Below, piece after piece: positions 7,201 to 7,935 of a stretch of DNA of 7,935 bases (within the stretch, counting starts at the first letter, position 1; every line of letters begins with the position of its first letter). The translations under genes were made by a program, and so were the position numbers. Source of the stretch: Melioribacteraceae bacterium (lineage in GTDB: Bacteria; Bacteroidota; Ignavibacteria; Ignavibacteriales; Melioribacteraceae). The notes beneath the pieces are model-generated. The model was given only the letters and a program-made list of their open reading frames with translations, was not told where the DNA came from and did no database searches. The DNA is taken from assembly GCA_026983755.1 (NCBI GenBank), contig JALSTL010000174.1, positions 1 to 7,935 of the forward strand, in the 5' to 3' direction.

Positions 7201-7364
7201 TAAATTTGGACGATTATTATTATGTTAGTTTAATGCTTGCCTATTGTAGAAATGACGATAAAAGTATGTTGGATAATTTTACTAACTTACTTAACACGAA
7301 TAACAAATATCCGAAAATAAATAAATTTAAAGGGTTAATAAATGCCAAAATGGAATTACGGTAA
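4281..7364 (+). CDS. Membrane-fused spermidine-synthase-like protein (MFS-like domain + Rossmann domain + helical C-terminus)
   Basis: This is a 1027-residue three-part protein. Residues 1-470 are very hydrophobic, with about 12 membrane segments in two homologous halves (22-63 resembles 250-291; 139-205 resembles 368-434), followed by a possible 13th segment at 452-467. Residues about 505-790 form a spermidine/spermine-synthase-like domain: strand-rich entry 'ISANVAVLQTK', 'INGKPDASSYGDMPTQ' (530-545), nucleotide-loop 'VVGFGSG' (564-570), acidic E588 in 'CAEIS', 'IDDAHAAL' (617-624) and 'DVIISEPSNPW' (632-642). Residues about 800-1027 are helical with a TPR-like pair near 930-965. This architecture is known in databases as 'fused MFS/spermidine synthase', and its reaction is not established to my knowledge. 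True aminopropyltransferases have D-S-x-D-P where this protein has E637-P-S-N640-P, and G-G-G-D-G where it has GFGSG, so polyamine synthesis should not be assumed. No Shine-Dalgarno site is seen; no better start exists downstream without losing the first membrane segment. Confidence 0.88.
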   Translation: MQNNLTKEELYKTIIAVIFVFSGASGLIYQIVWFKYLSLSVGNSTSAQMVVLATFLGGLAIGNNIFGKISDSLKNPLKFYSVLEIIIGLYAAAYPILYGIFSNLFFNVANSYSLESGDVSYVLLRLLLSSVLLLIPTIAMGGTFPLLTAYFVNKIDNTRKDVATLYFLNSFGAVFGVVLAGFLFIETFGLETTIYIAGISNLILGFVAYFISGEIKLKEKNNSFIENIEEKHLEISSITLKIIIGVAALSGMAALIYEMAWVRLFINIFGSSTYAFSIMLAAFISGITIGSFVISKSVFQKFNKLILIAASQFAIVIGTVIALMFTERLPYYTWLVASVFNKTENTFGIFLFAEFFIAFSIMFIPTFFMGMTLPLIVEVVSKVKLKAGASVGIVFSVNTIGTVLGVLLTGLVFIPLWGMQGSFNVGIIINILSGIFILFSVKKINKVYRNGFVTVIILLFTFYIINSNNIGKNILLGGVFKRFSSKPPATFFKYKNSISNKNVIFYKEGISANVAVLQTKDRHKQKILIINGKPDASSYGDMPTQVMLGQVPLMLHPNPKNVFVVGFGSGVTINSVLTHPVNKVTCAEISKEVIEAGNVFKTENNNCLNDKRLSIVIDDAHAALKLSKRNFDVIISEPSNPWIAGIGNLFSKEYFETCKNKLDTNGIMVQWFHLYEVNDNVVKLVLNTFKSVFKYAQIWNGVSNDILLVGSKSRIKLNVNLLKEKFHLKKVEKNFNKIGIDNVFTFLTCQTNSTEGFYTLTTSKKPINSEMLPLLEFEAPKSFYLHGSSTLIYDNDERFDTLFYKNILAKEYFNNQDVSYNNLLNAATYHFNKIRNYHFTFGITNYLRNKFPINKNTEILHSKCLRMLEFDNRNKTVLKNLLEKFRNIKKEKTDYLNILLTEKLYATTFVNVASIDTIAEKFINSVKNDSNKIAKTYLQLSKVYLQNSEEKKAEKMLKRLFEIVNKKPETKEALNLDDYYYVSLMLAYCRNDDKSMLDNFTNLLNTNNKYPKINKFKGLINAKMELR

Positions 7365-7371
7365 TATTCCG

Positions 7372-7411
7372 AAAAACAATATAATTGGCAAAAATTATAA
7401 TTTGTTTTTTT
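7372..7411 (+). terminator. AT-rich hairpin terminator after the fusion gene
   Basis: AAAAACAATATAATT (7372-7386) pairs with AATTATA (7393-7399) and, after a 2-nt bulge, TTGTTTTT (7402-7409). The loop is 6 nt and T residues run 7405-7411. With a single G-C pair the stem is weak, but its place 7 bp after the stop codon fits a terminator. The flanking A and T tracts could make it work in both directions. Confidence 0.45.
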
Positions 7412-7437
7412 CATCCGGTATTGTTTATATTTTTTAA

Positions 7438-7466
7438 TTGCTATAAAAATTTATTTGTTGTATATT
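7438..7466 (+). promoter_or_regulatory. Candidate rpsT promoter
   Basis: TTGCTA (7438-7443) and TATATT (7461-7466) are spaced by exactly 17 nt, predicting a start near 7473 and a short leader of about 25-30 nt. The same bases also fit the Bacteroidota style (TTG, 20 nt, then TATATTTT resembling TAnnTTTG). The site sits between the preceding terminator hairpin and rpsT. Confidence 0.5.
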
Positions 7467-7499
7467 TTCGCACTAAGAAAAAAATAATTAAGGTAATAA

Positions 7500-7760
7500 A
7501 TGGCAAATCATAAATCGGCGGAAAAAAGAATCAGATCTAACGAAAAAAGAAGATTAAGAAATAAAGCTTCAATATCTAAAGTAAAAACTTTGGTTAAAAA
7601 TGTTTTTGCTTCGGAAGATAAAGAAACTGCGGAGAGAAATTTTAAAGAAGCTGTTGCATTTATAGATAAAACGGCTCGTAAAGGTAGAATTCATAAAAAT
7701 ACAGCCGGCAGAAAGAAATCTCAGTTAGCCAAATTTGTAAACGGATTTGAATCTAAATAA
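7500..7760 (+). CDS. rpsT: 30S ribosomal protein bS20
   Basis: This 86-residue, strongly basic protein is a normal-length bS20, which binds 16S rRNA early in assembly of the 30S subunit. The diagnostic N-terminus 'MANHKSAEKRIRSNEKRR' and the C-terminal 'FIDKTARKGRIHKNTAGRKKSQL' (54-76) are both intact, and the protein is helical throughout as expected for the family's helix bundle. The ATG is preceded by a short AAGG (7490-7493) 6 nt upstream. As is common for rpsT, it stands alone, with its own candidate promoter and a strong terminator, rather than in a ribosomal operon. I see no sign of the leader structures used by other ribosomal operons for feedback control. The identification is secure. 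Confidence 0.97.
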   Translation: MANHKSAEKRIRSNEKRRLRNKASISKVKTLVKNVFASEDKETAERNFKEAVAFIDKTARKGRIHKNTAGRKKSQLAKFVNGFESK

Positions 7761-7785
7761 TTAAAATTTAAATTATAGTTTATGC

Positions 7786-7822
7786 AAAGCGATATTGGTA
7801 AATTTCCGGTATCGCTTTTTTT
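7786..7822 (+). terminator. rpsT: Rho-independent terminator of rpsT
   Basis: A 9-bp perfect stem AAAGCGATA (7786-7794) / TATCGCTTT (7810-7818) is extended by two G-T and two G-C pairs (7795-7798 with 7806-7809) to 13 pairs around a 7-nt loop. A T run at 7816-7822 follows. It overlaps the stop codon of the converging minus-strand gene by two bases, separating the two transcripts. Confidence 0.92.
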
Positions 7823-7935
7823 ATAGAAAGTAATTAAAACCCATTGTGAGCGAAGTGTAAGTATCGCTAGTTTGAAACATTCCTTTTGTTTTAGTGCTGT
7901 AATTTGTATTTATTTTAATTGCTAAAAGCAATTCG
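7821..7935 (-). CDS. C-terminal end of a probable outer-membrane beta-barrel protein (5' end outside the window)
   Basis: The minus strand is open in one frame from the right edge to a TAA at 7823-7821, giving 37 residues: first 'ELLLAIKINTNYSTKTKG', then a turn, then 'YTSLTMGFNYFL'. The alternation of polar and hydrophobic or aromatic residues in two strands, and the closing M-G-F-N-Y-F-L, look like the last hairpin of an outer-membrane barrel, whose final strand carries the targeting signal. A canonical final residue would be phenylalanine; here it is F followed by L. The other two minus-strand frames are broken by stops. The gene converges on rpsT and ends inside the rpsT terminator's T run. 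The stretch is short, so both coding status and the barrel reading are moderate-confidence inferences. Confidence 0.5.
   Translation of the reverse strand, partial: ELLLAIKINTNYSTKTKGMFQTSDTYTSLTMGFNYFL

Noticed and set aside
4281..7364. Naming the fusion gene speE or calling it a polyamine biosynthesis enzyme
   Set aside because: The catalytic motif differs from true spermidine synthases and no polyamine genes lie nearby.

Overview
The window is AT-rich (roughly one third G+C by eye) and looks like chromosomal DNA of a Gram-negative bacterium of the Bacteroidota/Chlorobiota/Ignavibacteriota (FCB) group. The clues are the first gene, whose family I know mainly from Bacteroidota and Ignavibacteria; the scarcity of Shine-Dalgarno sequences; the exported tetratricopeptide (TPR) protein; and a beta-barrel-like protein tail at the right edge. 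The exact lineage cannot be fixed from this sequence.

Layout, left to right. Positions 1-396 hold the 3' end of a large surface or secreted-type protein that runs in from the left. Next is a stand-alone sodium/sugar symporter of the SGLT family (465-2105), strikingly like the Vibrio galactose transporter vSGLT, closed by a strong intrinsic terminator. A 416-bp gap follows (2106-2521); besides the terminator it holds a pair of imperfect inverted repeats about 31 bp long that bound a ~186-bp non-coding segment resembling a MITE-like element. Then come a divergent pair: a small ArsC/Spx/YffB-like thioredoxin-fold protein on the minus strand (2522-2863) and an exported TPR protein on the plus strand (2941-4089), separated by 77 bp. 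A 1027-residue fusion protein follows (4281-7364): a two-fold-repeated multi-spanning membrane domain, a spermidine-synthase-like Rossmann domain and a helical C-terminal extension. Last are rpsT for ribosomal protein bS20 (7500-7760) with its own promoter and a textbook terminator, and, converging on it, the 3' end of a minus-strand gene (7821-7935).

The genes do not form one pathway. Spacing, strand switches and terminators suggest mostly single-gene transcription units. The TPR gene and the fusion gene share orientation, but the 191-bp gap and a promoter-like sequence before the fusion gene argue for separate transcription. The most interesting items are the fusion protein, whose synthase-like domain has lost the usual catalytic acids and may sit in the periplasm, and the inverted-repeat element. 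No CRISPR array, tRNA, rRNA, complete insertion sequence or defence system was seen.
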